The translations under genes and the position numbers were made by a program. From Bacillota bacterium (GTDB lineage: Bacteria > Bacillota > SHA-98 > UBA4971), in NCBI GenBank assembly GCA_014360195.1, contig JACIXY010000022.1, positions 1 through 50,790 of the forward strand: 50,790 nt of DNA, in the 5' to 3' direction. A model generated the notes under the pieces. That model worked only from the letters and a program-made list of their open reading frames with translations, searched no databases and was not told the origin of the DNA. Within the stretch, counting starts at the first letter, position 1. Every line of letters starts with the position of its first letter. Shown piece by piece: positions 32,937-45,390 of the stretch.

Positions 32937-34628
32937 ATGAGAGCGCTGATGGTCCTGGAGGATGGTTTCTGGCTTGAAGGGAAGGCGTTCGCGGGGAGCG
33001 GGGAAGCGTACGGCGAAGTAGTGTTTAACACGAGCATGTCCGGGTATCAGGAGATCATTACCGACCCATCCTACAAAGGACAGATCGTTGCCTTCACGTA
33101 CCCTCTCATTGGCAACTACGGCGCCAACGAACTAGACGCCGAGTCTGCGCGTCCGCAGGTGGAGGCGATCATCGTCCGCGAGTACAGCCGCTTCGCCAGC
33201 AACTGGAGAGCCACCCGTACCCTGCTCGACTATCTCGAGGCCAACGGGGTGCTCGGGATCGAGGACGTAGACACCCGCGCCCTCACGAGGCACGTCCGCG
33301 AGGCGGGCGCAATGCGGGGGGTGGTATCCACCACCGACCTCGACCGCGAGAGCCTGCTCCGCAAGGTGCGGTCGTATCCCGGCCTTGTGGGGCAGGACAT
33401 GGTGAGCCGTGTGACCTGCTCCCGGGAGTATACGTGGAACACCTGTGGTCGCTACCGCGTAGTCGCCCTCGATTTCGGGATCAAGCGCAGCATCCTCCGG
33501 ATGCTCGAGAGCGCGGGGTGCCAGGTGACCGTGGTACCGGCCTACACCTCGGCTGAAAACATCCTGGCAAAGGACCCGGACGGCATCTTCCTCTCCAACG
33601 GGCCGGGCGATCCCGCGGGGGTTCCGACGGTGGTCCGGGAGGTTGCAAAACTTGTGGGCCAGAAGCCCATCTTCGGGATATGCCTCGGCCACCAGATCCT
33701 CGGCCTCGCGCTCGGCCTCACCACCTTCAAGCTCAAGTATGGTCACAGGGGCGCGAACCATCCTGTGAAGAACCTCCTCATGGGAAGGGTCGAGATCACG
33801 TCCCAAAACCACGGCTTTTGCGTCCAGGCGCCTGCTTCGTCCATATGCGAAACGCCCGAAATATCCCTGGCGGCCGCTGCCGCGACAGGCGCCGCGCCGC
33901 GTGTGGCGAGCCTACCGAACCAACCGGGCGCAGCGTGCACGTCGGGCGCGTCGGGCGCGCCGGCCGTGCCCAGGCGGCCGGGTGGGCCTGCTGTGCCAAT
34001 CGTGCCGGGCGTGACAGAGGTGCCAGTGCCGCCGGGCGTGCAATGCATGCTGGTCACACCAGGTGTACCCTGCCCGCCCCTCATTCCTGGCGTACTCGGG
34101 CGCGGCCCAACAGTCTTGCCAGCCTCAGAACGCCGCGCACCTGCAACCTGGCGCGGAGCTGCGGCGGGTTATGGGAACGCAACGGCGGGCAGAGGCTCGG
34201 CGGGGTGTGCGGGCACAGCGGTGTGTTCGGGCACCGCTGAGTGTGCAGGCTCGACATGGTGCCAAGGCACAGTAGGGCGCGCGATCACAGCGGGGCCCGC
34301 GGGCACACTGGCACGCACGGGCACGGCAGATTTGGCGGACGGGGCGGGTGCGCCGGAACCGGAAGCTTCACGGGGGGCGGGCCGGGCGGTTCTGCCGGTT
34401 CAGGTGAACCAGGCAACCCCGCACCTTCTGCTCGAGGGGAGCCGGGCCACTTTTTGCATCACCCACGTGAACCTCAACGACGGCACTGTGGAAGGTATGG
34501 AGGTCCCTGAGCTCTTGTGCTTCTCGGTGCAGTATCATCCCGAGGCATCACCCGGCCCGCACGACTCGCGATACTTGTTCGAGAAGTTCGTCAACATGAT
34601 GCAGGGAAATCACGCTGGCGGCGGCTAG
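32937..34628 (+). CDS. carA: Carbamoyl-phosphate synthase small subunit with a ~200-residue insert, 563 aa
   Basis: Glutamine amidotransferase subunit of carbamoyl-phosphate synthase, which releases ammonia from glutamine for CarB. The N-terminal domain has the family tracts [20 protein letters not shown] and [18 protein letters not shown]. The class I glutaminase domain has the nucleophile in [14 protein letters not shown] (Cys about residue 249) and the His/Glu pair in [13 protein letters not shown] (about 534). Between NHGFCVQAP and [20 protein letters not shown] lies an insertion of roughly 200 residues (nucleotides about 33830-34440). It is rich in Gly, Ala, Pro, Thr and Cys and built of imperfect repeats such as PGV, GTA and CAG, in a protein normally about 370 residues long. 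GGTGGGAG precedes ATG 32937. It is the first gene of carAB. Confidence 0.93.
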   Translation: MRALMVLEDGFWLEGKAFAGSGEAYGEVVFNTSMSGYQEIITDPSYKGQIVAFTYPLIGNYGANELDAESARPQVEAIIVREYSRFASNWRATRTLLDYLEANGVLGIEDVDTRALTRHVREAGAMRGVVSTTDLDRESLLRKVRSYPGLVGQDMVSRVTCSREYTWNTCGRYRVVALDFGIKRSILRMLESAGCQVTVVPAYTSAENILAKDPDGIFLSNGPGDPAGVPTVVREVAKLVGQKPIFGICLGHQILGLALGLTTFKLKYGHRGANHPVKNLLMGRVEITSQNHGFCVQAPASSICETPEISLAAAAATGAAPRVASLPNQPGAACTSGASGAPAVPRRPGGPAVPIVPGVTEVPVPPGVQCMLVTPGVPCPPLIPGVLGRGPTVLPASERRAPATWRGAAAGYGNATAGRGSAGCAGTAVCSGTAECAGSTWCQGTVGRAITAGPAGTLARTGTADLADGAGAPEPEASRGAGRAVLPVQVNQATPHLLLEGSRATFCITHVNLNDGTVEGMEVPELLCFSVQYHPEASPGPHDSRYLFEKFVNMMQGNHAGGG

Positions 34629-34737
34629 GTAGCAAGCCCTGCCGTCGGGCGGAGGGCCGCACGCACGGCCGCGGACCAGACCACGGGCGAGGCCATGGGT
34701 TAGCCGGGGAGCGGCGGCGTTTACCTTGTTTACGGCG

Positions 34738-34850
34738 TTTGCGCCATCTGCGCCATCTGCGCCATCTGCGCCATCTGCGCTGTCTGTGCCATTTGCCTGT
34801 GCCATTTGCGCCGTCTGCGCCGTCTACGCTGTCTACGCCGGCTGCCACAC
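34738..34850 (+). repeat. 9-bp tandem repeat between carA and carB
   Basis: CGCCATCTG is repeated five times or so, then decays into CTGTCTGTGCCATTTGC and CGCCGTCTG/CTACGCTGT units. It fills much of the 262-bp gap between the two subunit genes, in a place where the genes are usually adjacent or overlapping. Confidence 0.85.
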
Positions 34851-34890
34851 TCGCCCGGGAGTGATTCATGCATAAGGAGGACGCGGTCAT

Positions 34891-38226
<3,336 letters not shown>

Positions 38227-40012
38227 CGACGGGCAGTGTAGGATGGCCGGCCTCGTCGTCCACGCGGCGCAGCGCCTCGCTGACCGCGCCGTAAACGGCG
38301 TATGCGTCCTCGTAGATACGGCGCAGCGATTCATCCGGCTCCACCCGGCGCGCGATGCGCAAGGTTCGCGCCAGCGCGTCATCGGCGTCCCGATACAGCC
38401 CGCACCCGATGCCCGCGAGCAGCGCGGCGCCGAGCGCCGAGGCCTCCGTCACCTGCGGCACTTCGATGGGAAGGCCGAGCGCGCTCGCCTTGATGGTGAG
38501 CCAGAGGTCGTTCCTGGCCCCGCCGCCTGTGACAACCACGCTCGACACGGGCCTGCCGACGGCGGCCTCCATGGCTCTGATGGCGGTCTTGAGCTCGAAG
38601 CTGAGGCCTTCGAAGACGGCCCGCGCGAAATCCGCCCGCGTCGCGCTCGGCCGCAGGCGTGCGAAAGCGCCGGTCGCGCGCTCATCGCGGGTCGGCGGCC
38701 CGCTCCCGAGAAGGCGTGGCACGAACACGACGCCGCCCGCACCGGGCCTCGAACTACGCGCCAGTTCCACGACGTGTTCGTACGACGGGTTGGTCCCGCA
38801 GAACTCGCGCATGAACCACTCTACTGCCCCGCCAGATGCGAGCAAGCCGCCCATGGCGTAATGCATCCCTTTGACCACGTGGTGTCCCAGGGAAAACCCG
38901 TTCTCGCAAACGGCCCGGAGGACGGAGGCGTCGGGGCACGATGAGAGTATGCTCTCGGCCGTGCCGCACGAGTCGAGGACGACGCCAGGCTTTGTGGCGC
39001 CGACCGCCAGCGCTCCACACACGTGGTCGTGGCCGCCTGCGAAGACCGGCACCCCGGCCGGGATGCCCGTGGCCTGCGCGGCCTCGCGCGCGACGTGCCC
39101 GACGAGGGTCCCGCTGGGGACTGCGCGCGGCAAAATCCGCGCCGGGATCCCGGCGGCCTCGGCCAGCTCCCTGGACCAGTCCAGCGTGGCCTGGTCGAAG
39201 AGGAGGGTCCTTGAGGCTTGGGAGAAGTCGACGAAGTAGTCCGCCGGGCGGCTGCGGCCTCTGCCGGTGGTGCTCCTGTCGCCGCCCGAACCGCCGTCGC
39301 TGTCGTGGGAGCGGCCACCCCCGGTCAACTTGAACGACACGAAACTGGACACCGGCAGCCAGGCGTCTATGGTGTCCCTAAGCCCGTGCACGTTTTCGAA
39401 GAGCCACAGGATCTTCAGCGCCGAGTATATGGATTTGACAGAGAGTCCCGTGACGTCCCTCGTTCGCTCCTGGCCTATCTCCCTGGCCCACCAGGCGGCC
39501 TGCGGCACCGTGCGCGGGTCGAACCACGCGATTATCGGGTAGAGGGGGCGGCCTTCCCGGTCGAGCGGGACGCCCGACTCGCCGACGCTCGCGACCGCGA
39601 CGCCCACGATCTCGGGACGATACGCGCGGGCAAACCCGGGGCCAACTCCGATTTCGCCTCCGGGGACAGTCACTCCGGCCACGGCGCCGCTAACTCGGGG
39701 GTCGATCCCTGCGGGAGCGATACCCTCGCGGGCAACCTCGGGACCTGGGGCAGCACTGCGGGAGTGCCTGGAGCGCCCCGTGGGTCCTTCCTGAAGCATT
39801 TCGACTGCGCCATGCGTGACTGAGACGACCGTCTCCCAAATGGCGTCAGGATCCCATACAACCTGACCCGGGCCGTCGCCGGGCTTCGAGGGCGTATCAG
39901 CGACGCACCTCGCCGCCTCCGTCCCTGCGTCGTCGAATACCACCGCCTTTATGTGCGTCGTCCCCACGTCTATCCCGAGAAGATAGGGCTTGCTGTTCCT
40001 GGACACGGCCAT

Positions 40013-40226
40013 CCCATGGACCTCCTCCATGTGTGGATTCACGAGTTCGCACCCTTTTTCCTGCTGCTTCGGGGTTGCCGGGCGCTATTTCCACGGTGCA
40101 AAGGGGACATGTTCGTGACATAGGCGGCTGAGATCGCACAATCGAGGGATGGCCGCGCGAGCCTCGGCATGATACAATCAAGCCGGGACCCGATCGATAC
40201 TATCAGGTTCGTCTGGAGGGAGCGCC
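40013..40226. other. Divergent intergenic region
   Basis: Holds the promoters of the kinase and the Uma2 gene. No clear consensus pair was seen. A ribosome binding site (GGAGGG) ends it at 40215-40221. Confidence 0.35.
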
Positions 40227-40814
40227 GTGACGAAGCCGGATAGCGTACGGGAGGTCGCGCTAGAGTATGTTGCACCTTCTCTACGCCTGACCTACTCTGA
40301 CTACTGCCAGATCCCGCCCGGACACCAACGGTACGAGCTCATCGGGGGGGTGCTCAGGGTGGTTCCGTCGCCGAGCGTGGCTCACCAGGAGGTCTCGAAG
40401 CGCCTGTATAGAGCGCTGCTGGAGTGGATCGAAGACCGCGGTCTCGGGAAGGTGTACTTTGCACCCCTTGACGTAGTTCTGAGCGAGTATGACGTGGTGC
40501 AACCGGATCTTCTTTACGTATCGAACGGCCGCCTCGGCATCATCAAAGAGGCGAATATCTGGGGTGCTCCCGACCTTGTGGTGGAAGTTCTCTCTCCGGG
40601 AACAGCCGGATGGGATCGAAAGATCAAGCGTCAGTCCTACGCGCGCTTCGGGATACGCGAGCTTTGGTTGGCAGATCCCGAAAGCCGAAGCATCGAGGTA
40701 GCCACGCTCAAAGATGGGGACCTGTCAACCGCAGGCGTCTATCCTTTGGGATCCACACTGGTAAGCCCCATCCTGCCCGGGTTTAAGCTGAGCATAGACA
40801 CAGTCTTCCCGTGA
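40227..40814 (+). CDS. Uma2-family (DUF820) endonuclease-like protein, 195 aa
   Basis: A PD-(D/E)XK-fold protein of the Uma2/DUF820 family. The ordered motifs are LIGGVLRVVPSPSVAHQEVS, YDVVQPDLLYVSNGRLG (first acidic site), APDLVVEVLSPGTAGWDRKIK (Asp-x-Glu-like site and Lys) and SYARFGIRELWLADPES. These proteins are abundant in cyanobacteria, Deinococcus and some Bacillota and are thought to act as nucleases, often with transposon or TA-like distribution, but a cellular role is not established. GTG 40227 has GGAGGG six bases upstream. It stands alone. Confidence 0.9.
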   Translation: MTKPDSVREVALEYVAPSLRLTYSDYCQIPPGHQRYELIGGVLRVVPSPSVAHQEVSKRLYRALLEWIEDRGLGKVYFAPLDVVLSEYDVVQPDLLYVSNGRLGIIKEANIWGAPDLVVEVLSPGTAGWDRKIKRQSYARFGIRELWLADPESRSIEVATLKDGDLSTAGVYPLGSTLVSPILPGFKLSIDTVFP

Positions 40815-40952
40815 TTCACTTCCGGAGAAGCCGCCGGAGCGGTTCAGGCGGCTCTGTAGCTCGACCACGGAGGTAGTGGCGTGGTTGAGGTCCAAGCCCG
40901 CTCCACTCCATCTCAAACGCGTGTCGCTCTCTCCGCCGGCCGATCCGGGGCG

Positions 40953-41384
40953 TTACTTGGCCCACTCCTCCGGCCAGTCTGCGAGGAGATCAGGCTTTCG
41001 TTTCAGAGCTTCCAGATATGCCTCCATGTCTTCCCTTTTGCTGATGACTGCTATAGTGAGACTCTTGTTGGTTCTCTCACTGCCATCCTCAGCAGTAGAG
41101 TGATTGAGGGCATAGACTATCCTTATGCCCGCGCCTTTGAGCTTGACGTAAAGGAGAGGCCGCAGGTCGCCGGTTTCCTTTCGTTTTCCTAGCCTGCGGC
41201 CTACACCGCCCATATCCTGGGGGAGGGGATTCTTGCAGACCTTGACTATGGCTGCCGCCACCATCTTTGCGACAGGCATGTCGCGACGTAGCAGGCCTTG
41301 CAGCTCGTCGAAGGCCTTGGGATGCAGGCTCGGGACGTACCCTCCCTGCAGCGCGATCTCATTAACAATCTCGTCCCAGGTCAT
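40953..41384 (-). CDS. RelE/ParE-like toxin family protein, 143 aa
   Basis: The C-terminal half has the RelE-superfamily pattern: GDLRPLLYVKLKGAGIRIVY, then the end SLTIAVISKREDMEAYLEAL followed by KR. The N-terminal half (EIALQGGYVPSLHPKAFDEL, LLRRDMPVAKMVAAAIVKVC) is longer than in short RelE toxins. RelE toxins cut mRNA on the ribosome and pair with an antitoxin. The start ATG overlaps the stop of a fragment ending DPSEIASLVELVELE, likely the antitoxin or a partner gene, cut off at 41445. If the antitoxin is broken, this toxin may be inactive or controlled in another way. Confidence 0.6.
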   Translation of the reverse strand: MTWDEIVNEIALQGGYVPSLHPKAFDELQGLLRRDMPVAKMVAAAIVKVCKNPLPQDMGGVGRRLGKRKETGDLRPLLYVKLKGAGIRIVYALNHSTAEDGSERTNKSLTIAVISKREDMEAYLEALKRKPDLLADWPEEWAK

Positions 41385-41445
41385 TCGAGTTCCACCAACT
41401 CGACCAGGGACGCAATCTCGCTGGGATCTATAAGGGTGCGATACG
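41381..41445 (-). pseudogene. C-terminal piece of upstream partner gene
   Basis: The minus-strand frame gives DETPYRTLIDPSEIASLVEL and stops in a 4-bp overlap with the RelE-like start codon. Only about 21 residues remain before the sequence becomes an epimerase gene on the other strand. Translational coupling suggests this was the antitoxin gene. Confidence 0.4.
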
Positions 41446-42228
41446 GTGTTTCATCTCGCCGGGGTGATCTCGATCGCCTCCGGCAAGTCCGACCTGCTGA
41501 ACAGGGTAAACGTGGACGGCACGAGGAACGTTGTCGAGGCGTGCTTGGGGGTCGGCGTGAAGCGACTTGTCTACACGAGCTCCATCCACGCGATAGTCGA
41601 GCCGCCCCGCGGGACGGTGATAGACGAGACCTGCGGCTTTAATCCCGACGCGATGCGCTGGGATTACGACAGGTCCAAGGCCAGGGCGACGCTGGAGGTG
41701 CTCAAGGCGGGCGCGAGGGGCCTCGACGCGGTCGTCGTGTGTCCGACCGGAGTAACAGGGCCGTACGATTTCAGGGTGTCTGAGGTGGGCCAGCTGATCG
41801 TGGACTACGCAAAGCGAAAGATGAAGGCGTACATGGACGGCGCCTACGACTTCGTGGACGTGCGCGACGTCGCCGCGGGCCACATCCTCGCGGCCGAGGA
41901 AGGAAGGCCCGGTGAGGCCTACATCCTGTCCGGGGAGCGCATCACCGTCCCGGACCTCATGAGCCTCCTTGAAGAGGTGACAGGCGTGCCCCAGCCTCAC
42001 CTGAAGATGCCGAACTGGGCGGCGGACCTGGCGGGCGCGCTCGCCCCCGTCTATTCGTTCGTCACTCGCCGCAGGCCGCTGGTGACCACGTACTCCCTGC
42101 ACGTTTTGCGAGGGAACTCCGTCGTGAGCAGCACGAAAGCCCGGAGGGAACTGGGGTACACATCCCGCCCGCTGCGCGAGTCCATTGAAGACGCTTTCAG
42201 GTGGCTTAGGGACAACCACAAGCTGTGA
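41446..42228 (+). pseudogene. NAD-dependent epimerase/dehydratase (extended SDR), 5'-truncated
   Basis: The frame begins abruptly at VFHLAGVISIASGKSDLLNR, which corresponds to about residue 65 of extended SDRs. It then has the normal VNVDGTRNVVEACLGVGVKR, VYTSSIHAI, WDYDRSKARATLEVL (the YxxxK motif appears as YDRSK), VVCPTGVTGPYD and FVDVRDVAAGHILAAEEGR, and runs to a natural end. The N-terminal Rossmann GxxGxxG nucleotide-binding segment is missing because the sequence switches at about 41445 to a gene on the opposite strand. With no NAD site the product is unlikely to work. The rest is in frame and undamaged, so the break looks recent. Confidence 0.82.
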
Positions 42229-42365
42229 CTGATAATGAATTGGAAGACCGCCCGGTTGCTCTTGACGTGCACGGTCCTTTGTCAACCGTTGACTAGAGTA
42301 GAGCCGCTTTGATAGAGTGTACCTGCCAGGACGACATCTTTGGCAGAACGGTGGGTGAGACGTGG

Positions 42366-42689
42366 ATGGTCCCGGATATGGCCGCAAAGGAGTTTATTGC
42401 ATCAGTGACGAAGGTTCTAGTGACCAGGGCGCGGCCAGAGAGGGTGTACCTAATCGGCTCGTTCGCCCGCGGCCAGGAAGACTGCGACAGCGACATTGAC
42501 CTCTTGGTTGTCAAGGACACTGACCTTCCGCGCCACAAGCGAGCACGAGAGTTGCGCAAGATGATTGCCCCCTACAAGTATCCGTTGGACTTGCTGGTGT
42601 ATTCCCGCGACGAATTCGAGAAGGAAAAAAACGTCGCCGGCACTCTTGCCTACCAGGCCGTCAGAGAGGGGATCCTCCTCTATGGATGA
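42366..42689 (+). CDS. MNT-type nucleotidyltransferase antitoxin, 107 aa
   Basis: A minimal nucleotidyltransferase. The signature VYLIGSFARGQEDCDSDIDL places the GS motif and the two catalytic Asp (DSDID) as in MntA/KNTase-type proteins. The tail has KYPLDLLVYSRDEFEK and ends AYQAVREGILLYG. MNT antitoxins adenylylate (AMPylate) their HEPN toxin partner, shown for HepT-MntA. The HEPN gene begins inside this gene's last codons (8-bp overlap). The start is chosen at ATG 42366; GTG 42351 and TTG 42309 are alternatives. Confidence 0.88.
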   Translation: MVPDMAAKEFIASVTKVLVTRARPERVYLIGSFARGQEDCDSDIDLLVVKDTDLPRHKRARELRKMIAPYKYPLDLLVYSRDEFEKEKNVAGTLAYQAVREGILLYG

Positions 42690-43107
42690 GGAAACGAGGC
42701 AGTATGTGTGCTCGTGGTTTGCAAAGGCCGATGAGGACCTCTATGCCGCAAGCCAACTCATGGAAAACCCGCACCATGTCCCGGTAACTATCGTCTGCTT
42801 CCATTGTCAGCAGTGCGCAGAAAAGTATTTAAAGGGCCTACTGCTGCTGCTTAACATAGAGTACCGCAGAAGCCACGACCTCGTGTATCTTGTCAGTCTG
42901 CTCAACGATCAATCCCTTGTGGACGCACTCCTAGACAAGGCGAACGTGCTCAACGACTATGCGGTGGAGCCGAGGTACCCGGGTGCGTACGCAGAACTCC
43001 CCATGTCCGACGGACAAGAGGCACTCGAGGCAGCTCGCGCTGTCAGGGCTCTTGTGCTCGCCATGGCGTCGGAGGCTGGCTATAAGAGCTCGCTCTTTCC
43101 TGAGTAG
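42682..43107 (+). CDS. HEPN-domain toxin-like protein, 141 aa
   Basis: A HEPN-domain protein (pfam05168-like). An N-terminal helix WFAKADEDLYAASQLME is followed by the family core CFHCQQCAEKYLKGLLLLLN, then IEYRRSHDLVYLVSLLND, then VLNDYAVEPRYPG and a C-terminal helix EALEAARAVRALVLAM. The RRSHDL motif stands where HEPN proteins of this branch have TH.L; an RX4-6H ribonuclease motif is not obvious. It overlaps the MNT gene by 8 bp, the usual MNT-HEPN toxin-antitoxin order for this branch. Both genes look intact. Confidence 0.88.
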   Translation: MDEETRQYVCSWFAKADEDLYAASQLMENPHHVPVTIVCFHCQQCAEKYLKGLLLLLNIEYRRSHDLVYLVSLLNDQSLVDALLDKANVLNDYAVEPRYPGAYAELPMSDGQEALEAARAVRALVLAMASEAGYKSSLFPE

Positions 43108-43215
43108 CTCTTGAAAGTGGCTCGCGGGGGCCGTTATCGCACGATGAGGGCGCTTTGCGAAGCGTCAAGAGAGTACTGGTGACCTACGTCATCCTTCCCG
43201 CTTCACGCACTCCCC

Positions 43216-43449
43216 GTGTCACAGGTCCCTCATGAGGAGTTTAGCAACCATGCAGATAGCCTGAGGATCTTGTTGCTGTCCATCTATGGCGAAATAGCCA
43301 ATGAGGACATTCTGAAAGAGGCCCTTGATAGTCTTGGCACCCCAAAAGAGATTGACCATATCTGGGTAGAAGTGCCAGAGTGGGTTTCTGATGACGAATG
43401 GGAAATCCAATACAGAATGGTCTACGGCAGTGAGGCCGACCTCACCTGA
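43216..43449 (+). CDS. Possible small hypothetical protein, 77 aa
   Basis: Not recognised. A frame with GTG start and acidic composition (SIYGEIANEDILKEALDSLG, WVEVPEWVSDDEWEIQYRMV). Composition looks protein-like, but no ribosome binding site is seen. It ends 6 bp before IS21-type iterons, so it could be the interrupted end of a gene or a small complete one. Confidence 0.35.
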   Translation: MSQVPHEEFSNHADSLRILLLSIYGEIANEDILKEALDSLGTPKEIDHIWVEVPEWVSDDEWEIQYRMVYGSEADLT

Positions 43450-43454
43450 CTGCG

Positions 43455-43600
43455 TATTCCGGGACAAATCGATCACCCATTCCGGTTGAATTGGATCACT
43501 GATTCCGACGGAACCCGATCACTCATTCCGGGGAGATCGCGATCACTCTTGTTGATTGGCTGGAATTGGTGATCTAGTAGCCTCGGAGTGAAACTGGCAG
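43455..43600 (+). mobile_element. Orphan IS21-type left end with 23-bp iterons
   Basis: GATCAC-type iterons start at 43471, 43494, 43517 and 43541 (spacing 23, 23, 24). They are followed by TTGTTGATTGGCTGGAATTGGT flanked by GATCACT/GGTGATC, as at 14490-14640. No istA or istB follows. After 43600 the sequence is IS1182. Confidence 0.75.
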
Positions 43601-43639
43601 GCCAAGTAGGCGGAGCACGAGACTCCGGTATCGTCCTGC

Positions 43640-43905
43640 ACTTGGGCATGCTACCCCCAGTCAGGAACCGATAAGCCACGTCCTCTTCTATCTTCTTGGC
43701 GACCTTCCTGCTAGACCTCACCCATGTGCAGTGTGCGTATGTCAGCGCCTTGAGCATCATCCGTGGGTGGTAAGGCGGGTATCCCTTGATCCCCTTCTCG
43801 TAATACCCCTCGATGCTACTGATGTCCAGCTCGTCCACGATGTCGTTTATGAACAGCGCCATGTGTCCCTCGTGCAGGCGGTCCCGCAGACAAGGGGCAA
43901 CAGCA
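43640..43905 (-). pseudogene. IS1182-family transposase, N-terminal remnant
   Basis: The minus-strand frame starts near RLHEGHMALFINDIVDELDI. It continues SSIEGYYEKGIKGYPPYHPR, MMLKALTYAHCTWVRSSRKV and EEDVAYRFLTGGSMPKCRTI. This is the conserved N-terminal third of IS1182 transposases (LP..HL..F...VVD.LD, G.P.YHP.M..K.L.YAY..G..SSR.I). It breaks at about 43640, where IS21-type sequence begins. The piece is complementary to the C-terminal piece at 14067. Confidence 0.82.
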
Positions 43906-43969
43906 ACGTCTGATCGTGGACGTAGCGCCGATATGTCTTGCTCATACTCGCACTGCTCGACCTCGACGC

Positions 43970-44338
43970 TCAGTGCTCAGTGTAATGCAGATGGAACATA
44001 TCGATAGGCCCAAGCACGGGTGGCGTCCCTGCGTCTAGGGCCTCCCGGGCTTTGCCAAAGGAGAACTTGAACGTCCGGTTCTCCACCTCTGTCAAGTTGG
44101 CATTGAGCAATCCTGCCAAGTACCGGTGCTGGCGGGCGGTGGCGGCGCCTGTGTACACCTGGCGGGGCGGATCGGCCGAGTCGAACCGGAGGTAGGCAAA
44201 TCCTGCACCTTGCCCCAGCCCCCAGAGGAATTCGTTTGACCAATCTCGACCGGAACGCCATTGAATCAGGTCGCGGATGCCGTTGACCGGACACAACCCT
44301 GGTCTTTGACGATGCGGAATAGTCAGCAATTGCCTCAT
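43970..44338 (-). pseudogene. BtrH N-terminal-like protein, truncated, 122 aa
   Basis: The start MRQLLTIPHRQRPGLCPVNG, with AAGGAGG seven bases before the ATG, is followed by LWGLGQGAGFAYLRFDS and the end TPPVLGPIDMFHLHYTEH. The pattern CPVN...DLI.........EFL.GLG.G.GF.Y and later PVL...DMF.L.Y is the N-terminal region of BtrH-like acyltransferase/cysteine-peptidase-fold proteins. These are normally over 300 residues, with a following H...V.GYD segment that is absent here. The gene ends where sequence next to an IS1182 remnant begins, suggesting truncation by the IS. Confidence 0.6.
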
Positions 44339-44349
44339 GTCCGGGCCTC

Positions 44350-44600
44350 CTTGCCATATTATGGAGACCACCCGGCCAGTCCCGCAAGTCGTCGAACTGG
44401 GCGAGAGCCTTGAGCATAACAAGAGTCGCGAACGGACAAGCATCGTCCTTGCGGCCCGGTCCGCGGAACCCGCCGAGCTCCTTCGACACCGCAAACGAAA
44501 GAGCTTTCGTATCAGCCCAAGCCACGCCGCCCATATCATTGATGAGTATGAAGACAGCATGTTCTTCCTCAGGGCGAGGAACAGCACGTCTTGACAATGG
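44350..44600 (-). pseudogene. Remnant resembling a terpenoid-cyclase-fold protein tail
   Basis: In another minus-strand frame the stretch NDMGGVAWADTKALSFAVSK, then KDDACPFATLVMLKALAQFD, reads like part of a squalene-cyclase/prenyltransferase-fold protein of unknown function (D.CPFATL.MLKAL.Q). It lacks both ends. Weak assignment. Confidence 0.35.
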
Positions 44601-44620
44601 ACTGCACAAAAGCCCTGATG

Positions 44621-44767
44621 TCACCTAATCGCTTTGTACTTAGCCGAGTCAATGCTCCGGAAGTCATTGAGAAAATCGTCCTTATTCATGCGTGCCAGCT
44701 CCTCGAGCTTTGAGAGCGATTCTGTGATAGTCTGGAGCTTGCGCAAGATTTTCGACTCATCGACCAT
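44621..44767 (-). pseudogene. HepT-like (DUF86) HEPN toxin, truncated to 48 aa
   Basis: The frame starts VDESKILRKLQTITESLSKL and continues EELARMNKDDFLNDFRSIDS, AKYKAIR, then stops. This is the first third of DUF86/HepT toxins (MVD...I..KL..L...L..L......EF..D......AKY.LQ.A). The remaining two thirds, which hold the catalytic RX4-6HxY motif, are missing, so no ribonuclease activity is expected. Its ATG overlaps the stop of the MntA-like antitoxin gene by 11 bp. The antitoxin has thus outlived its toxin. Confidence 0.8.
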
Positions 44768-45245
44768 GAAGGTAGTCCTCCTTCAACGCTGATTTCAGAT
44801 CACTGAGAAGAGCCCTCATGTAAATGCCATAGTCCTTGTGGACCGACAGGACCTTCTCGATGAAGTCTGACGTCTTCAGAGGATCGCGATCCAAGATGAG
44901 CTCGCCCTCTGATATGACTGCATGCTGCAGATCATTACGAGCGGAGTTGAGAACCAGCAGATCCACGTCGTCCCTCCCAAGCGCGGCAGCCACATCGGCC
45001 GAAAGGGACAACTCATCCAAGAGGGAGATGTGGCCATCGATGAGAACGGCGATATCGACATCACTCATGGCAGTGGCCTGTTCTGTGCCTGTGGAGCCGA
45101 AGAGATAGGCTGCCACGACGCGGTCATGCTTCGCGAGTGCAGGCACTACTGCCTCCTTGATTCGCTTGACAACATCCTGTTTGCGCGTACAAACCGCCCC
45201 CCACAGCCAACAGTCAGACCAATGGCCAGACCAATGGCCGATCAC
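44757..45245 (-). CDS. MntA-type nucleotidyltransferase antitoxin, 162 aa
   Basis: A nucleotidyltransferase of the MntA group. The segment VAAYLFGSTGTEQATAMSDV carries the GS motif and DVDIAVLI the two Asp, with DVDLLVLNSARNDLQHAVIS downstream (third Asp) and a helical end. MntA AMPylates HepT in known systems. Its partner HepT immediately downstream is truncated. The start is unclear: the GTG at 45245 gives a Trp-rich leader (IGHWSGHWSDCWLWG) encoded by a short direct duplication (TTGGTCTG...TTGGTCTG), so the true start is probably 15-20 codons later. Confidence 0.82.
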   Translation of the reverse strand: MIGHWSGHWSDCWLWGAVCTRKQDVVKRIKEAVVPALAKHDRVVAAYLFGSTGTEQATAMSDVDIAVLIDGHISLLDELSLSADVAAALGRDDVDLLVLNSARNDLQHAVISEGELILDRDPLKTSDFIEKVLSVHKDYGIYMRALLSDLKSALKEDYLHGR

Positions 45246-45390
45246 TGGTTCCTGGTTCCTGCTCCTCCATTGTATCAGTCATCAGACCCGCTGACCATCC
45301 ACACGTGAGATCCTTGTACTCAGCCGGCCGGTCTATTCGATCGGCAGTGCAGACCTAACAAGACGTAGGAGCGCCCGCAGCGGGCCCGCG

